DNA of 64,000 nucleotides. Origin: Chloroflexota bacterium. Its GTDB lineage: Bacteria; Chloroflexota; Dehalococcoidia; Lucifugimonadales; Lucifugimonadaceae. Where the stretch lies: contig VXSB01000003.1 of NCBI GenBank assembly GCA_009838175.1, positions 1 through 64,000 on the forward strand, read 5' to 3'. Below are positions 34,571-43,459 of this stretch, piece after piece (positions within the stretch are counted from its first letter, which is position 1; each line of letters opens with the position of its first letter). The notes beneath the pieces are model-generated. The model was not told where the DNA came from. It saw only the letters and a program-made list of their open reading frames with translations, and searched no databases. Position numbers and translations under genes: made by a program.

Positions 34571-34695
34571 TTTGAACTATGATTTCGATGATTTTTGATG
34601 ATGGGCTATGATGTGGTGCTGCTCTCGGCGGGTCGGAGGTGCCTACGCTCACCATCACAGTTCATCGTTCAAAATCTTGGCGATCATAGTTCAAA
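34571..34695 (+). mobile_element. Full MITE-like element, copy 2
   Basis: 125 bp with TTTGAAC/GTTCAAA ends and ~40-bp imperfect terminal inverted repeats; closely similar to copy 1, with differences concentrated in the centre. It lies between the toxin gene and the surface-protein promoter. Confidence 0.75.
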
Positions 34696-34748
34696 GGCGC
34701 AGGGGTGAAATCCTGTAGAATCTCTGCGAAAAGAGGCACGCCCATGTA

Positions 34749-34777
34749 TTGCGCGGTTTTGTGTACACTGGTATGAT
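34749..34777 (+). promoter_or_regulatory. Sigma70-like promoter of the surface-protein gene
   Basis: TTGCGC (34749-34754), 17 bases, then TATGAT (34772-34777). Transcription would start near 34784, leaving a ~100-base leader containing a GC-rich stem-loop (34797-34824). Confidence 0.5.
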
Positions 34778-34883
34778 GTTTGCGTAAGTCGAAGAGGCGC
34801 GCGCTTGTTTCGATTCACGCGCGCATCAGACTGCTAACGACGGAATGGCGACAAGTCAAAGCTTGTAAAGGAAACACAACGTG

Positions 34884-37800
34884 ATGAAATCCCCTACATC
34901 ACTGATTAGGTTCAGGAACGCGGTGGGCGTGATGCTGGCTATGTCGGCAATCTTCGCCGTCGTCGTAAGCACCATCTCTATGCCCGGCGACAGGGCGTTC
35001 GGGCAGACGGCGACCATGACCAACAGCGCGAAAGTTCAGGGCGCGTTAGATGCGTTGGAAGCAGCGGCGGCGGATCCTGACTTCAACGACAGCGTTGCCG
35101 GCGGCCAAACTTCGGACGGGAAGATCACTCAGTTGCAAGCTGCTGTGGCTGCGATCCCTACCAATATTGCACCTGACGCGGACAATAACGATGCCGCGGA
35201 CGTGGACGACGACAATAACCCTCTTCCGAACTTCGCGATCGAAGTTGACAACCCTGGGTATGACGCGGACGAGACCGCTGCTGAATATGCGGAAAAGATA
35301 AGCGCGAACGCAGCGCTAACTGACGGCGGCGGCAGTGCCGTGACCAACGGACTTAATGAGTATCTATCTGACTTGGCCGCCGCGAGGTTAGCCACGGACG
35401 GTACCAGTGAGAGTGAAGCGTTGGCGGCGGCGAATACTGCCTTTACCGCGTTGAGGGGAGCCCTGTGGGACAGCGACACCGTTGCCGACACCGATGCGTT
35501 GGCACTATCTGATGCCACCAAGTCAACCTTGGACGGGTTGAACAACGGTTTGCTGACATCAACCCCTGATGATCTAGCGGCTTTCAGGACATCAGTGGAA
35601 GACGCGCTGAAAAATGACGCGAACTGGTACCCGGAGGACCCTGCCACTGCCCTACCGACAGCAAATCTGACGGAAGCCGATGGCACTACTACGCTTGTCA
35701 TTGCGGATCAGCTCAACGCGCTGTTCAATCCCAATACCGCCGATGACGGAACGGATGACACTGGTGCACTAGTCACCTTGACAGCCGCCCGAACTGCCGA
35801 GAGCACCGCGCTAGCTGGCGCGAAGGCAATACTCGAGGCCGTAAAGATGGCCGTTGATGGCGCTACCTTGCCTGCCGTTGACATGGCGATATACACAGCA
35901 GTTTCTCCCAGAACCACTGAGGCGGAGGAAAAAGCGGAAGCCGACATGCAACTGGCCACCGCTAAGATGCTGCTGATGGAGCTGGTAGGTCGATTGAATG
36001 CCAGCAACGCTGAAGAGTTCACCGCGTTCGACGAGCTTGCCGCTCTGAAGACAGCGTTGAGGGGAGGCATGGGAAGCATCCCATCGATCGGTGTGACGAT
36101 GAAGAGGCTGGATGCGATAGAGACCGCGTTGCTGAAGAATAACGCGGAAGATCTAGCTGATAGTAGTGACGGCGCGGGTGACGGCGAGTTGTCTATGTTG
36201 AAAGACGACTCTCTAACCCACATCATCACGGCACTCGGCGAACTCTCCGATTTGGATGGAACCGGCGCGCAGATGATGGCGATGCGAGACCTTGATGCAT
36301 TGCTCACCGCGGTGGACAATTCGGTCATGAAGACCATGTTCACGGCGGATACTCCGGCTGGTGATCTGAGCACTGAGGCGATGGCCGTGAGTGACGCGTT
36401 GGCCGCGTTCGCGGCGGTCAAGACCGCTCTATTGGCTAAGCACGTCGACCCTGCAGATGTCGATGCCGCCACCATGGCTTTGAACACAATCGCGGATGGC
36501 GATGTTGGAGCTGGTCTGAATGGCATTATCGAAGCCGCGGCGCCTCTCTTGAACACCGATCTGATTCCGGATGCCGAAGCTACGACTGCCTTTGACGAGA
36601 GTGCGTTGTTCACGGCATTGAAGTCCAGCATTTTGGCGAGTGCTCTCCCAGAGGAGCCAAGCGCTACGGATGCCGAAGTTACGGCCGCTGAACTGTCGAT
36701 GGCGCTGGGGCTTACGCGTACAGAGCCTGATCCGGCGACCCCTGAAGACTCTGCTGACGATACGTTGGCAACCAATGACTTCGCCGCGTTCCTGAATAAT
36801 GTGGCGATGCTCGAAGACATCATCGATACGGTGGACATCACCGAAGGCACCACCGGCATTCAAGCTTCGACAGCCTTGGATGCTCTTGTCACCGCGTTGG
36901 AAGCTACTGTGAACACCAAGTTCAATGCTGCTGATACTGACAGTGGTGACACTGTAGTTCTCGATAACGCCAACGAAAGAGCTGAAGATTTCAGGAGTAG
37001 CACACTTGCTTATAACGACTTCTCAGCGGTGGCGGCATTGCAAGCCGCGTTGGGCGACTTGGACGGTGGCGACCTCGACACGAAGGTCAAGACAGCGAGG
37101 GATGCGCTGATTGCGGCATACGACAACCGCGACGGACTGAATGCCGACGCCGAAGCTGAGATCTCAACCGCGTATCAGGAGCTGATCAGCAAGGGCAGCA
37201 CCCAGCACGCTTTCGCTCAGAAGGCCGCTCTGCTAGAGCTTAAGTCTGCGCTCGAGACTGCTGGCGACGACTCCAATGATTTGGAGATGGCGATCCAGAA
37301 CGCTTTGACGACGCAGTCGCCTGAGCAACAGCAGGCGCAAGCGATGATCTCGCGCATCGAGCCGGCGATCCGCGGCGCTACGGTGTCCGGCGGTGACAAG
37401 GTCACGCTCGAAGTCAAGATCTACGGTCTGCAAAACGTTATGGACCAGAAGCTGGCATACGGTACGGACGGAGAAGCTGACACTGATGACGACCCGACGT
37501 TCGATTGGGGCAGCGCCTCATCCGACACCGGACCATCGATCACCTACACCGCTCCGAATTCGCCTGGTACGCACACGGTCACAGCATCGCTTGACTCCAA
37601 CGAGTGCTACCACGCAGACAGCGATGAGCAGATGGAGAAGTGCTCGGCATCGTTCGAGATCCGAGTGCGCCGTCCGTCGGCTCCGCAACAGCCTGACCCG
37701 GCTCCGGTCAACCCGCCTGGTGACATTCCTGAGCTCCTAGCGGATGACGGTGGCAACCAGTACGCAGTGTTCACGCCTGAAGAAGGCGGTACGTTCGACG

Positions 37801-38363
37801 CAGGCGAAGGCTACTCGATCACCGCTGCTGCTGGCGCGGTCCCGAACAACGAGTTCATCGGAATCCGAATGTCGGACGATGGGGCGGCCTCAAACGCCGG
37901 CATGACGCACCAGCGCTACACGCTCGGTGGCAACATGTACGGTGTGCACGCGGTCGACAGCTCTTCGCAGGCAGTCAGCTCGTACGCGCTTGACGACCCG
38001 GCCACAGTCTGTGTGCCGCTGCCGGACGAGTTGCGTCAGAACATCTCGGAGTTGGCAGTGGTGGCGATCAACGGCGATGGTTCGCTGACGATCCTGTCCG
38101 CGCAAGTTCGGATAAGCGACGCTGGCACGATGGTATGTGGTGGCTTGAGCAACCTGCCAGCCTCAGTGGCGGTAGGTAGCGCAGGCGCTCCGGCAGCCAT
38201 CCCGACGCCGACACCAGAGCCCACGCCAGAGGCGCCCGACACCGGCGGCACTGCCCCGGCATCGAGCACGATGGTCCTCTGGGCCCTGCTCCTCGGCATC
38301 GCGACGCTTGCCCTAGGCAGCGTGCTGGTAATCGGCCGCCGCCGCGAGAGCGTGCGGAAGTAG
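34884..38363 (+). CDS. Large secreted, membrane-anchored Ala/Asp-rich surface protein
   Basis: 1159 residues from the ATG at 34884 (AAAGGAAAC just before; a GTG at 34881 is adjacent). Signal peptide about 1-38. Residues about 40-815 are Ala-, Asp-, Thr- and Leu-rich, low in aromatics, with recurring DALxxAL-type helical phrases, suggesting a long helical stalk. About 822-930 looks like a PKD/Ig-like beta domain (DWGS...ITYTAPNSPGTHTVTASL). About 953-1102 is a second beta-rich domain with two Cys. A Pro/Thr linker with PDTGG, a membrane span (about 1128-1149) and RRRESVRK close the protein, like a cell-wall or S-layer anchor. No named family recognised. Confidence 0.7.
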   Translation: MKSPTSLIRFRNAVGVMLAMSAIFAVVVSTISMPGDRAFGQTATMTNSAKVQGALDALEAAAADPDFNDSVAGGQTSDGKITQLQAAVAAIPTNIAPDADNNDAADVDDDNNPLPNFAIEVDNPGYDADETAAEYAEKISANAALTDGGGSAVTNGLNEYLSDLAAARLATDGTSESEALAAANTAFTALRGALWDSDTVADTDALALSDATKSTLDGLNNGLLTSTPDDLAAFRTSVEDALKNDANWYPEDPATALPTANLTEADGTTTLVIADQLNALFNPNTADDGTDDTGALVTLTAARTAESTALAGAKAILEAVKMAVDGATLPAVDMAIYTAVSPRTTEAEEKAEADMQLATAKMLLMELVGRLNASNAEEFTAFDELAALKTALRGGMGSIPSIGVTMKRLDAIETALLKNNAEDLADSSDGAGDGELSMLKDDSLTHIITALGELSDLDGTGAQMMAMRDLDALLTAVDNSVMKTMFTADTPAGDLSTEAMAVSDALAAFAAVKTALLAKHVDPADVDAATMALNTIADGDVGAGLNGIIEAAAPLLNTDLIPDAEATTAFDESALFTALKSSILASALPEEPSATDAEVTAAELSMALGLTRTEPDPATPEDSADDTLATNDFAAFLNNVAMLEDIIDTVDITEGTTGIQASTALDALVTALEATVNTKFNAADTDSGDTVVLDNANERAEDFRSSTLAYNDFSAVAALQAALGDLDGGDLDTKVKTARDALIAAYDNRDGLNADAEAEISTAYQELISKGSTQHAFAQKAALLELKSALETAGDDSNDLEMAIQNALTTQSPEQQQAQAMISRIEPAIRGATVSGGDKVTLEVKIYGLQNVMDQKLAYGTDGEADTDDDPTFDWGSASSDTGPSITYTAPNSPGTHTVTASLDSNECYHADSDEQMEKCSASFEIRVRRPSAPQQPDPAPVNPPGDIPELLADDGGNQYAVFTPEEGGTFDAGEGYSITAAAGAVPNNEFIGIRMSDDGAASNAGMTHQRYTLGGNMYGVHAVDSSSQAVSSYALDDPATVCVPLPDELRQNISELAVVAINGDGSLTILSAQVRISDAGTMVCGGLSNLPASVAVGSAGAPAAIPTPTPEPTPEAPDTGGTAPASSTMVLWALLLGIATLALGSVLVIGRRRESVRK

Positions 38364-38371
38364 ACCCCAAC

Positions 38372-38400
38372 GTAGGGGCAGGTTTGAAACCTGCCCCTAC
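38372..38400. repeat. Perfect palindrome GTAGGGGCAGGTTT-G-AAACCTGCCCCTAC
   Basis: 14-bp arms around one base. The inner 10 bp on each side are identical to the repeat at 18653-18673. It lies 9 bases after the surface-protein stop. Confidence 0.8.
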
Positions 38401-38413
38401 CGATAGGAATAGA

Positions 38414-38447
38414 AGAACGGCGTCCGTAGCGATACGGACGCCGTTCT
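38414..38447. terminator. 15-bp GCGA-loop hairpin between converging genes
   Basis: AGAACGGCGTCCGTA (38414-38428), loop GCGA, then the exact complement (38433-38447). Such a stable stem with a GNRA-type loop between the surface-protein and Mrr-like genes probably stops transcription on both strands. T-rich sequence follows only on the minus strand. Confidence 0.65.
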
Positions 38448-38483
38448 GATTCTGTGGGGTATGTCCCCTCTGATGGGACAGGG

Positions 38484-39620
38484 TTAGGGAGAGGTCGTCC
38501 CTAAAATCTTCGCTGCGCCTCTTGTTTGGGCGATTTCGGCTAGTTGAGTGCCGTTGATGGTGGCGATGGGGGTTGCGCCTTGGCGGTTAGCTTCTTCGAT
38601 GGCGCCGCGTTGGAATTCGCTGGTGGTGATGATCAGTCCGTGATCGCCGATGCGCATGCCGCCGCGCAGAAGTTGGATGTCGCCACCGTGGACGTCGCGA
38701 TGCCAGTTGAGGGCTTGGACGGAAAAGTTTATGTCCATCACTTCGGCTATGTCCATGCTGGCGTGGATGTCGAGTTCGCCGGGCCTCAAACGATTGATGA
38801 CCACGACGTCGGTCATGCCGATGCTGGCGAGGAATACGACGATGAATCGCTCGAAACGCTGATTGGAGAGGGTTCTGATACGCCGGAGCAGGGCCGCGTC
38901 GGAGGTGTCGGAGTCATCGCGCTTCCCCCTCGCTTCGCGAAGGAGAGGAGCAGTTTGTTCTTTCTCTCCCTCGATGGGAGAAGGTCCGGGAGAGGGTGAT
39001 TGCTGTTGTTCGCCATCCTCGTCGTCATTCGCTTCTACGGTGTCGGTGGATGAACTTTGTGCAGGGAAGTAGCGAAGGCCGTAGGTGTTGTTTCCGACGC
39101 GGACGAAGGTGGATTCGCCGCCGTGCTGAAGCATATCTTGGATGAGCTGGGATCGGACCTCTGCCTCGTCCTTTGATCTTGTGCCTTTCAACACGCCTGC
39201 GGCGCGGAGCATCGTCGTCATCTCGTCGATGCTCAGCGGACGTCTCGCGCGACTCAGCACTTCTTTGGTGGCGTCTTCTAGCGTCCACATCGCGCCGACA
39301 TTCGAACGCGCGATGGCAGATGCAATGCTGATCGGGTTGATCGTTGATGCCGTCGTAGTCGCGATCTCGGTGCCGGTCCGCAACGTTCGATCGAGCATGG
39401 ACGGTAGCGTGAACCTACCTGATGGTGTTTGCACGATGCCTGAGGTCTCGGTAGCTTCCTCTACGACGTGCTCGAGTTCTACTTTTACGGATTCATCGTC
39501 GAGCGGCTCGTTGGCATCGATGGGGATGCGTGCGGATTTGATCTGACGCACGATCTCCGCTGGCGACAACGGCTCGCCAGCACGTCTCAAAACGTCAAAT
39601 GCGGCTTCGATCAACCGCAT
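38484..39620 (-). CDS. HARE-HTH / Mrr-like restriction endonuclease fold protein
   Basis: 378 residues. Two N-terminal winged-helix (HARE-HTH-like) repeats (about 1-75 and 105-180: AAFDVLRRAGEPLSPAEIV, DATKEVLSRARRPLSIDEM). After a repeat-derived linker (about 206-234) comes an Mrr-like domain: SNQRFERFIVVFLASIGM, GELDIHA (catalytic Asp), VQALNW where active enzymes have Q-x-K, and DHGLIITTSEFQRGAIEEA. The missing Lys suggests reduced or lost cleavage, perhaps a binding role. It faces the surface-protein gene. Confidence 0.75.
   Translation of the reverse strand: MRLIEAAFDVLRRAGEPLSPAEIVRQIKSARIPIDANEPLDDESVKVELEHVVEEATETSGIVQTPSGRFTLPSMLDRTLRTGTEIATTTASTINPISIASAIARSNVGAMWTLEDATKEVLSRARRPLSIDEMTTMLRAAGVLKGTRSKDEAEVRSQLIQDMLQHGGESTFVRVGNNTYGLRYFPAQSSSTDTVEANDDEDGEQQQSPSPGPSPIEGEKEQTAPLLREARGKRDDSDTSDAALLRRIRTLSNQRFERFIVVFLASIGMTDVVVINRLRPGELDIHASMDIAEVMDINFSVQALNWHRDVHGGDIQLLRGGMRIGDHGLIITTSEFQRGAIEEANRQGATPIATINGTQLAEIAQTRGAAKILGTTSP
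38921..38998. repeat. Palindromic repeats inside the Mrr-like gene
   Basis: CCCCCTCGCTTCGCGAAGGAG and TTCTCTCCCTCGATGGGAGAAGG followed by GGGAGAGGGTGA. The second is a copy of the CCCTCTCC family (243, 19387, 29633). Reads in frame as SPSPGPSPIEGEKEQ between the two domains. Confidence 0.7.
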
Positions 39621-39636
39621 CGATCAACCTCCAAAC

Positions 39637-41226
39637 TTATACGGCTTCTCCTGCCAACACTCCGGTCAACCTCTCGTGGTCCACAGCGACCTGCCCGTTT
39701 ACGACGACGAACGGGATTCCTTCGGGGAACTGTTCAGGATCTTCAAAGGTGGCACGGTCTGTAATACGTTCGGAGTCGAACACTACGATGTCTGCGAACT
39801 TGCCTTTTGCGATCTCGCCTCGATCTTTGAGTCCGAAGCGCAGAGCGGCGTTCTGGGACAGGCGCTGGACCATCAACTCTAGCGGGATCTTGTGACGCCG
39901 TCGGAGTCGGCCGATCATACGCGGGAAGCAGCCGTAGGCGCGAGGGTGGACCATGCCGCCGGTAGGAATGGCATCGGAGCCGACCATGTAGTCTGAGCGC
40001 TGCATAAGTTCCATGATGTCGGCCTCGACCTGCTGCCAGACTCGGGTGCTTGCAGGAGGTGCGCCGCGGAAGCCGCAGTTGAGGTCCTCTTCGAGCATGA
40101 CTCGGCACATCATCTCTTCGACGGATACGTTCCATTCCGCCGCCACGTCGTCGAAGTACATGCCCTCCAGATGCTTGTTCGCCTCCGAGCCGATGTGCGA
40201 CCATACATTTCCTCCAGCGGCACTTCCGCGTGAACCGCTGACGATGCCATCTATGACCCGCTCACGGCTCTCACCATCTGCGAGCAGTTTGAGCATCGAT
40301 TCAGGGCCACCTTCGTGGAACCAGCTCGGGAAGAAGGACTGCGGGAAGCTGGAGCCGACCGGATAGGGATAGGTCTCTAACGTGACATCCACACCATCCG
40401 ACTTGGCGCGTTCGACCGGTTCGAGAATCGATTCGAGGTCGCCTGCAGAGTCGGGCTGCGTTCGGTAGTGCTCAAGGTGGATCTGGGCGCCAGAGCGGCG
40501 ACCTATCTCCATCGCCTCTTCGACACCACCACCTGCGAAACCGCGATCGGTGTTGTGGTTTCGGAGGTGAATGGACAGCGGAAGTTCGTACTCCTTAACG
40601 ACGTTCATGATGTTGACAAGTTCGTCGGTGTCGGAAAAGGAGTTGGGGTAGTAGGAGAGGCCGGTGGAAAAGCCGCACGCGCCCTGCTCGAAGCTCTCGC
40701 GGATTATGCGCTCGGCGCGTTTCCAGTTATCTCCAGTCAAGGGCTCGTCGATCATGCCGCCGACTGCTTCTAGGCGTACGGGGCCGTGACCGAGGAACAT
40801 GGCGACGTTGCACGATGTCTTGTTGTGGTAGTTCGACATCGCAGTGGCGTACGTCGACATGTCCAGCTCTTCGGACGCATAGCCCAAGACGCCGCTCAGG
40901 TAGTGCATGTACATGAGGTAGTTCTCGCGTGAGAGCGGAGCTAGCGTGAGGCCGTCTGGAGCGATGATCTCGGTGGTAACACCCTGTCGGATGCCGCAGG
41001 CGTGTTGCCCATCTCGAAGCAACGCGGCATCGGCGTGGGAGTGCACATCGATGAAGCCGGGGGTCACGGCAAGACCGTTGGCGTCGATGACGCGTGTGGC
41101 GTTTGCGGCTGAGAGATCGCCGATAGCTGAGACGCGCTTGCCGTCGATTCCGACATCGGCTCTGATGCCGGGCGCGCCGGTGCCGTCGTAAACAGTGCCG
41201 TTGATGATTAACAGGTCGAATTGCAT
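39637..41226 (-). CDS. D-aminoacylase / N-acyl-D-amino-acid deacylase (amidohydrolase)
   Basis: 529 residues, GGAG before the ATG. N-terminal LLIINGTVYDGTGAPGIRADVGI and TPGFIDVHSHADAALLRDG (metal His pair), ACGFSTGLSYYPNSFSDTDEL, PLSIHLRNHN, and the late MVGSDAIPTGGMVHPRAYGCFPRM with the catalytic Asp. Releases D-amino acids from N-acyl forms, consistent with use of D-amino acids from old organic matter. Confidence 0.88.
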   Translation of the reverse strand: MQFDLLIINGTVYDGTGAPGIRADVGIDGKRVSAIGDLSAANATRVIDANGLAVTPGFIDVHSHADAALLRDGQHACGIRQGVTTEIIAPDGLTLAPLSRENYLMYMHYLSGVLGYASEELDMSTYATAMSNYHNKTSCNVAMFLGHGPVRLEAVGGMIDEPLTGDNWKRAERIIRESFEQGACGFSTGLSYYPNSFSDTDELVNIMNVVKEYELPLSIHLRNHNTDRGFAGGGVEEAMEIGRRSGAQIHLEHYRTQPDSAGDLESILEPVERAKSDGVDVTLETYPYPVGSSFPQSFFPSWFHEGGPESMLKLLADGESRERVIDGIVSGSRGSAAGGNVWSHIGSEANKHLEGMYFDDVAAEWNVSVEEMMCRVMLEEDLNCGFRGAPPASTRVWQQVEADIMELMQRSDYMVGSDAIPTGGMVHPRAYGCFPRMIGRLRRRHKIPLELMVQRLSQNAALRFGLKDRGEIAKGKFADIVVFDSERITDRATFEDPEQFPEGIPFVVVNGQVAVDHERLTGVLAGEAV

Positions 41227-41296
41227 CGGATCTCCGTCCGTTCAAGGTTTAGGTGTGGATAGCAGGATATCGCGAAAGCTGGGTGTGTTATCGTGA

Positions 41297-42895
41297 TCAC
41301 TCTTTCGCGTAGTGGTCGCGCTTCAAGAAGGTGTTAGCCCAGGATGCGGTGCCTTTGAGTGAGGCGTCGGTGAAGGTTACAGGGTGGTTGAGCATATCTT
41401 CTTCTTCGCCGTAGAGTTTGAGGGTGTTGTAGGCGCGGAGGTAGATGCAGTCTTTGTCGAGGATTTCGCACTTGCCGGCTCGAGTGCCGCCGCAGGGTCC
41501 GTTGCGCTGGTTCTTGACGCACTGGGACTCCGGGCAGAGTTCGGCGATTTCGGGGAGCGAGCAGTCGCCGCAGTCTCGGCAGCCGTATAGCGGCACCTTC
41601 ATCATCTGCTCGGCGGCGTGGGCGACTTTGGTTGCGATTTTGCTCTTATCGATCTGGCGGTAGATAGCCGCGCTGGCGTTGAAAGCAGGAGCGTCGTGAT
41701 CGAATATCGCGTGTTTTCCGAAGCGGCCGATGCGATACGCGAAGTCAGGGTGAAGAGCGCGCCTGACAAACGACGCGGGACGACCTCGGCGGGCATCATA
41801 TTCGCGGTTCAATTCGTCAGAAGCAGTGTTGGTGCTGTCGCCAGGTTCGAAGAGGTAGAACTCGTCGGGTTGAGAGTAGCCGATCTCGGCGGCGGCATCT
41901 TTCCAGCCGTCGCCGGTGATGCTTTCGGCGATGTCGAGTATCTGCTCGATACGTTTGTATGTGAGCCTGCCGGAGAGATAGACGCCGCTGTAGCCGGTTC
42001 CTCGCAGGACGGCGATCTGCTTGGCCGCGAATTCGTTGAAGAATGCACGTCCGCGGTCTTTTGATTTGGCGGCGCGGTTCGCCACCTCGACAAGTTCGGA
42101 GTTGACGGCGACACCGGGGATGCCCCACCGACCAAAGAATCGTGCAGCAGGTGCGCTCAGGACAAAGATCGAGCCGAGGATCGGCGGTGCTTCCTCGCCG
42201 TGTTTGAGGTTGAGGTATCGGATTAGCTCGTGATGTTTTCGGGCATCGTACCCGATCTGAGATACGAGCCACTTGGCGCCAGTTCGGAGCTTGAAATCCA
42301 TCTTGTAGAGCTGCGTCAGATACTCGCCCTCATAGAGCTTGAAGGGGTTGACTGCGGCTCCGGGATGGAATGCAGTGTGTCCGAGTTCAGTTTCGGCGTT
42401 GCGCCGTCCTGGAAGCGTTACACGCAACCCTTCGTTCATGCGACGTATCAGCTCCAGCAGACCTACAGAGTCGGTGTCGAAAACGGGTTGAGCCTGCCCC
42501 GAGAAACCGTCTACCGGGTAATCGCCGGAGAGACAGAGGATGTTGCGGAATCCGAGGCTGGACAGAGACCACAATCGTCCTTCGAGAGCATTGCGATTGT
42601 AATCCTTACAAGAGAGGTTGATTACGACCTCGGCATCGCCATCCAGCAGTTCGCGGCCCAGCGTTTCGGGAGTGATGTGCGGATTACCGCCGGGGTTGTC
42701 GGTGAAACAGACGGCGTCGACTCTTCCGCCCTGTGATGCTGCTTTGGCGAGGTCTACGGAGTGTCGAGCGCCTTCTTCCATGGCGAGGCCGCGCGAGGTT
42801 TCGATCTCGATCGCGACCTTGAAACCGTCGGATAGGCGTGCGATTATGCCGGATTGACGGACGAGAGAATCTTCATCGGAGGGCATGAAGTTCAA
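41297..42895 (-). CDS. Methylenetetrahydrofolate reductase with C-terminal Cys-rich domain
   Basis: 532 residues; ATG at 42895 or 42886. N-terminal half is a MetF-type TIM barrel (FKVAIEIETSRG, VVINLSCKDYNRNALEGRLWSL, RNILCLSGDYPVDG, FHPGAAVNPF, GAKWLVSQIGYDA). After about residue 425 a Cys-rich MTHFR_C/MetV-like domain follows (C-RD-C-GD-C...C...C...C...C...C), which may hold zinc or an iron-sulfur centre. In other bacteria the two parts are often separate genes. Makes 5-methyl-THF. Confidence 0.85.
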   Translation of the reverse strand: MNFMPSDEDSLVRQSGIIARLSDGFKVAIEIETSRGLAMEEGARHSVDLAKAASQGGRVDAVCFTDNPGGNPHITPETLGRELLDGDAEVVINLSCKDYNRNALEGRLWSLSSLGFRNILCLSGDYPVDGFSGQAQPVFDTDSVGLLELIRRMNEGLRVTLPGRRNAETELGHTAFHPGAAVNPFKLYEGEYLTQLYKMDFKLRTGAKWLVSQIGYDARKHHELIRYLNLKHGEEAPPILGSIFVLSAPAARFFGRWGIPGVAVNSELVEVANRAAKSKDRGRAFFNEFAAKQIAVLRGTGYSGVYLSGRLTYKRIEQILDIAESITGDGWKDAAAEIGYSQPDEFYLFEPGDSTNTASDELNREYDARRGRPASFVRRALHPDFAYRIGRFGKHAIFDHDAPAFNASAAIYRQIDKSKIATKVAHAAEQMMKVPLYGCRDCGDCSLPEIAELCPESQCVKNQRNGPCGGTRAGKCEILDKDCIYLRAYNTLKLYGEEEDMLNHPVTFTDASLKGTASWANTFLKRDHYAKE

Positions 42896-42962
42896 TTATC
42901 GCGTGGATAGACGGCAACATAAGATTGAGTTGCTCAGTTCGAAGATCTGGCTGTGGTGGTTC

Positions 42963-43454
42963 ATGACTAAACGCTTCTTGGATTTCGCGTCTCTAGCCCT
43001 AGCTACGGGTTTGGGTGTAGCGTATTTGACTCCGATTGCTAAGGCTACGCTGGCGAGTGCGGTTACCGCGGTTATCTACTACGTGTTCGCCCGGAGCGGG
43101 GGCGACATAAGTTTGAGCATGATTCTTGTCGCGGCCATTGTGGTGATATTTTTCGTGGGAGTAGCGGTATCGGCGCGTGTGAAGTCTGACGAAGACCCGG
43201 ACCCTAGCAAGGTCGTGATCGATGAAGTTGCCGGCCAGCTCGCGGCATTCCTGATACTGGCTCCGGTCGAATGGTGGTCTGTGCTCGCAGCATTCCTGCT
43301 TTTCCGGCTGTTCGACATCGTGAAACCGCTAGGGATCAGGCGGCTGGAAGCCATCCCGAACGGTTGGGGCATCATGTTGGACGACCTTGCGGCAGGAGTT
43401 CTAGCCGCTATAGTGATCAACGCGGCGATCCTGATCGCCAACCTCGTCATTTGA
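42963..43454 (+). CDS. pgpA: Phosphatidylglycerophosphatase A
   Basis: 163 residues from the ATG at 42963; a longer frame from 42885 overlaps the divergent MTHFR start and adds an atypical charged leader. Motifs LALATGLGVAY, DPSKVVIDEVAGQ and FRLFDIVKPLGIRRLEAIPNGWGIMLDDLAAG are diagnostic. About four membrane segments. Dephosphorylates phosphatidylglycerophosphate to phosphatidylglycerol. Confidence 0.92.
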   Translation: MTKRFLDFASLALATGLGVAYLTPIAKATLASAVTAVIYYVFARSGGDISLSMILVAAIVVIFFVGVAVSARVKSDEDPDPSKVVIDEVAGQLAAFLILAPVEWWSVLAAFLLFRLFDIVKPLGIRRLEAIPNGWGIMLDDLAAGVLAAIVINAAILIANLVI

Positions 43455-43459
43455 AGGTT

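Larger units (their letters stand above)
34535..34883. other. Intergenic region with MITE and promoter
   Basis: Holds MITE copy 2 (34571-34695), a promoter (34749-34777) and two small stem-loops in the leader of the surface-protein gene: GCGCGCG/CGCGCGC (34797-34824) and ACAAG/CTTGT close to the start. Confidence 0.6.

Noticed and set aside
35708..36859. 383-codon open frame on the minus strand
   Set aside because: Antisense shadow of the surface-protein gene; its Ser/Ala/Val-rich composition only mirrors the repetitive codons of the real gene.
42885..42962. pgpA start at 42885, overlapping the divergent MTHFR start codon
   Set aside because: It adds a charged leader not found in PgpA; the ATG at 42963 gives the normal length and leaves room for promoters.
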